In this document: positions 45,261 through 46,732 of the stretch, one piece after another | Numbering within the stretch: position 1 is the first letter of the stretch | Layout of the letters: every line of letters starts with the position of its first letter | Assembly (NCBI GenBank): GCA_964058805.1 | Contig: CAXKVV010000649.1 | Coordinates: forward strand, 1 to 46,732 | Length of the DNA: 46,732 nucleotides | Reading direction: 5' to 3' | Origin: Schoenoplectus triqueter | Lineage: Eukaryota; Streptophyta; Magnoliopsida; Poales; Cyperaceae | Program-made: the position numbers and the translations under genes | The notes under the pieces: model-generated | Databases searched by the model: none | What the model was told of the DNA's origin: nothing | The model's input: only the letters and a program-made list of their open reading frames with translations

Positions 45261-45413
45261 TTGCTGTTAATTTAACTTCTTTCCATAATTCGTGGTACGT
45301 TCTTTGTTTTTCACTAACAGTCCAACATATATAAATATATATATTTGCCAATTAAAATTATTTAGTTCAGCTCTCAGCCCCTGACTAATTAACTACTAAT
45401 AATTACGTACTGA

Positions 45414-45693
45414 TGTTGAGATTTGAGAATTGACTGATGATAAAAAGTTATTTTATTAATTGCTTTTCTGATTACATTGGGGAGCTCGGTACATTACTTA
45501 TATATATAGTACAAGTAACGGTACCATTATGTACCAACGGTATTCTAACGGGAAAAAACAAAAAATTTTTTTTATGGATTGCAGCGGTACTATGTATTGC
45601 TCTCTATAAAACTTAGTGGGCCGATGATGATAATGCCTATGGCTTGAGGCCCCTAATCTCTAATTAACTCATTTGGGGTTGATTTATTCAACA
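45414..45693 (-). repeat. 3' LTR of the copia element (280 bp)
   Basis: On the minus strand it runs from TGTTGAATAAATC to AATCTCAACA, with TGTTGA/TCAACA inverted termini and a tatatata stretch inside. It is directly preceded by a polypurine tract. Confidence 0.9.
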
Positions 45694-46732
45694 CTCCTCC
45701 TCAAATTAGGGTTATAAATATCGATTAACCCTAATTTGTTTGTGTTCTCTCCAAATGGTCGTGGCTCGAGTCCTTTTGTAAAAATGTCCGCCAACTGATA
45801 TTGGCTTTTTACGAATGGTGTTTCAATTTCTTTTCCTTGTATCTTTTCGCGTATGAAGTGATAATTCACTTCAATATATTTCGTTCATTTTTGAAACACC
45901 GGATTGGATGCAATGTGACGTGCGGCTTGGTTGTCACAATACATCTTCATAGGCTCTCTTGTGTTTATCCCGAGCTCTACAAGGAGTTGCTTGATCCATA
46001 TCAACTCGCTTGTCATTGATGCCATAGCATGATATTCCGCCTCGGCGCTTGATCGTGCTATGACATTTTGCTTCTTGCTTTTTCATGTAACTAAATTTCC
46101 GCCTACAAATGTGCAATAGCCAGTTGTTGATTTTCGATCATAGCTCCCGGCCCAATCTGCATCGGAATAGCCACATATTTCATTAGAATATCTCAAAATT
46201 CGGTTTTTCATCCAAACCCCATTTCCGGAGGTACCTTTTAAATATCTCAAAATTCGGTTTATGGCTTCAAGGTGTGGTGTTCGAGGTGCATGCATAAACT
46301 TACTAATTTGACTTATTGAAAAAGAAATATCGGGTCTTGTCATCGTGAGGTAAATTAGTTTCCCAACCAATCTTTGAAATTGATTTATATCCCCTAGTTG
46401 CTCACCGTCCTCGGTATTTAATTTGACTTTGCTATCAATTGGGGTAGAGGTTGGTTTGCATCCTAATTTCTCAGTTTCTTTTAACAAGTCTAAGGTATAT
46501 TTTTTTTGTGAAATAAAAATTCCTTTGGGTGAATGTGCAATCTCAATTCCTAAAAAATATTTCAAAAGCCCTAGATTCTTGATGTCAAATTTTTCCCTCA
46601 ATCGTGCTTTTACCCTTTTTATTTCTATCACATCATTGTCGGTTATTATTATATCATCAACATATACTAATACTATTATTGTAATACCATTATGTATTTT
46701 AGAGAATAAAGAATGATCGGCATTACTAATTT
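45684..46732 (-). pseudogene. Copia pol fragment (reverse transcriptase, RNase H), two in-frame stops
   Basis: One continuous minus-strand frame covers the C-terminal part of pol. It shows the reverse transcriptase catalytic YVDD (46653-46664), the LKYFLGIEI and MTRPDISFSISQ blocks, and the RNase H DADWAGS motif. The C-terminal QLADIFTKGL is also present. Two TGA codons interrupt it: one at 46083-46085, where the family has Trp in the LVTWKS-type block, and one at 45885-45887, where an Arg is usual. Both can be explained by a single C-to-T change on one strand, so this looks like decay of a methylated copy. The natural stop lies inside the 3' LTR. The frame is inactive as it stands and runs off the right edge. 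Confidence 0.93.
45694..45705 (-). other. Polypurine tract of the copia element
   Basis: TTTGAGGAGGAG on the minus strand, directly next to the LTR start, serves as plus-strand primer in copia replication. Confidence 0.85.

Larger units (their letters stand above)
37690..45413. repeat. Tandem unit C of the secreted-peptide locus
   Basis: Starts with the module 37710-37915 shared with unit B, then 38369-38635 shared with unit A. About 4.6 kb of unrelated DNA (38640-43240) follows. Then come 43243-43548 (as B), 43600-44270 (as A and B, interrupted by a hAT MITE), 44495-44650, the gene block 44745-45350, and the upstream module cut off by the copia LTR at 45414. Confidence 0.8.
45414..46732 (-). 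mobile_element. Ty1/copia retrotransposon, 3' part (continues off the window)
   Basis: A 3' LTR, polypurine tract and the C-terminal half of pol lie in order on the minus strand. The left boundary is fixed by comparison with unit A: the common sequence aattacgtactga is cut at 45413, where unit A continues ggtataaac. The expected 5-bp duplication (ACTGA) should reappear beyond the right edge. Confidence 0.92.

Noticed and set aside
20989..45413. Assigning the peptide genes to the RALF family
   Set aside because: Only a loose Gly-x-Ser-Tyr/Cys/Asn-Pro-x-Cys resemblance is visible. The YIxY motif, the RR processing site and the four-cysteine pattern of typical RALFs are missing.
45801..46716. 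Plus-strand ORFs at the right edge
   Set aside because: They are antisense shadows of the minus-strand copia pol frame.

Overview
The window looks like nuclear DNA from a flowering plant, most likely a eudicot. It is strongly AT-rich with no bacterial-style gene packing. It carries plant transposon hallmarks: CACTA ends with 3-bp target duplications, hAT ends with 8-bp duplications, a Ty1/copia element and RTE/SINE fragments. Intact protein genes are few. The main real genes appear to be three tandem copies of a short secreted-peptide gene, all on the minus strand, plus one uncertain small ORF. All boundaries were read by eye and may be off by a few bases.

Left part (1-20 kb): transposon-rich DNA. 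A CACTA element at 2822-4607 (target duplication ATA/ATA) carries a spliced fragment of a host gene for a CRIB-domain protein (ROP-GTPase interactor, RIC type). This makes it a gene-capturing 'Pack-CACTA'. A shorter relative without the gene fragment lies at 17369-18226 (CAA/CAA), and a second CACTA family is at 15391-17087. Around them are foldback elements, a ~230-bp repeat present three times, an orphan promoter/5'UTR-like stretch (11.5-11.7 kb) and a 98-codon ORF with a downstream AATAAA (18.7-19.1 kb).

Right part (21-45.4 kb): three tandem units, A (about 20989-23560), B (about 28095-37010) and C (about 37690-45413). Each carries one gene for a 107-109 residue precursor with signal peptide, an N-glycosylation sequon, a nearly invariant middle and a variable C-terminus ending in two cysteines. 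After the duplications each unit received its own insertions: a copia-type solo LTR just 3' of gene A, a dense nest of foldback elements upstream of gene B, and a hAT MITE plus a copia element in unit C. The sister units preserve the empty sites. Sequence around and upstream of the TATA boxes is conserved between all three copies.

Right edge (45414-46732): the 3' end of a minus-strand Ty1/copia retrotransposon (reverse transcriptase, RNase H, polypurine tract and 3' LTR). Its pol frame carries two in-frame TGA codons. No rRNA gene, intact tRNA gene, CRISPR array or organellar gene was seen.
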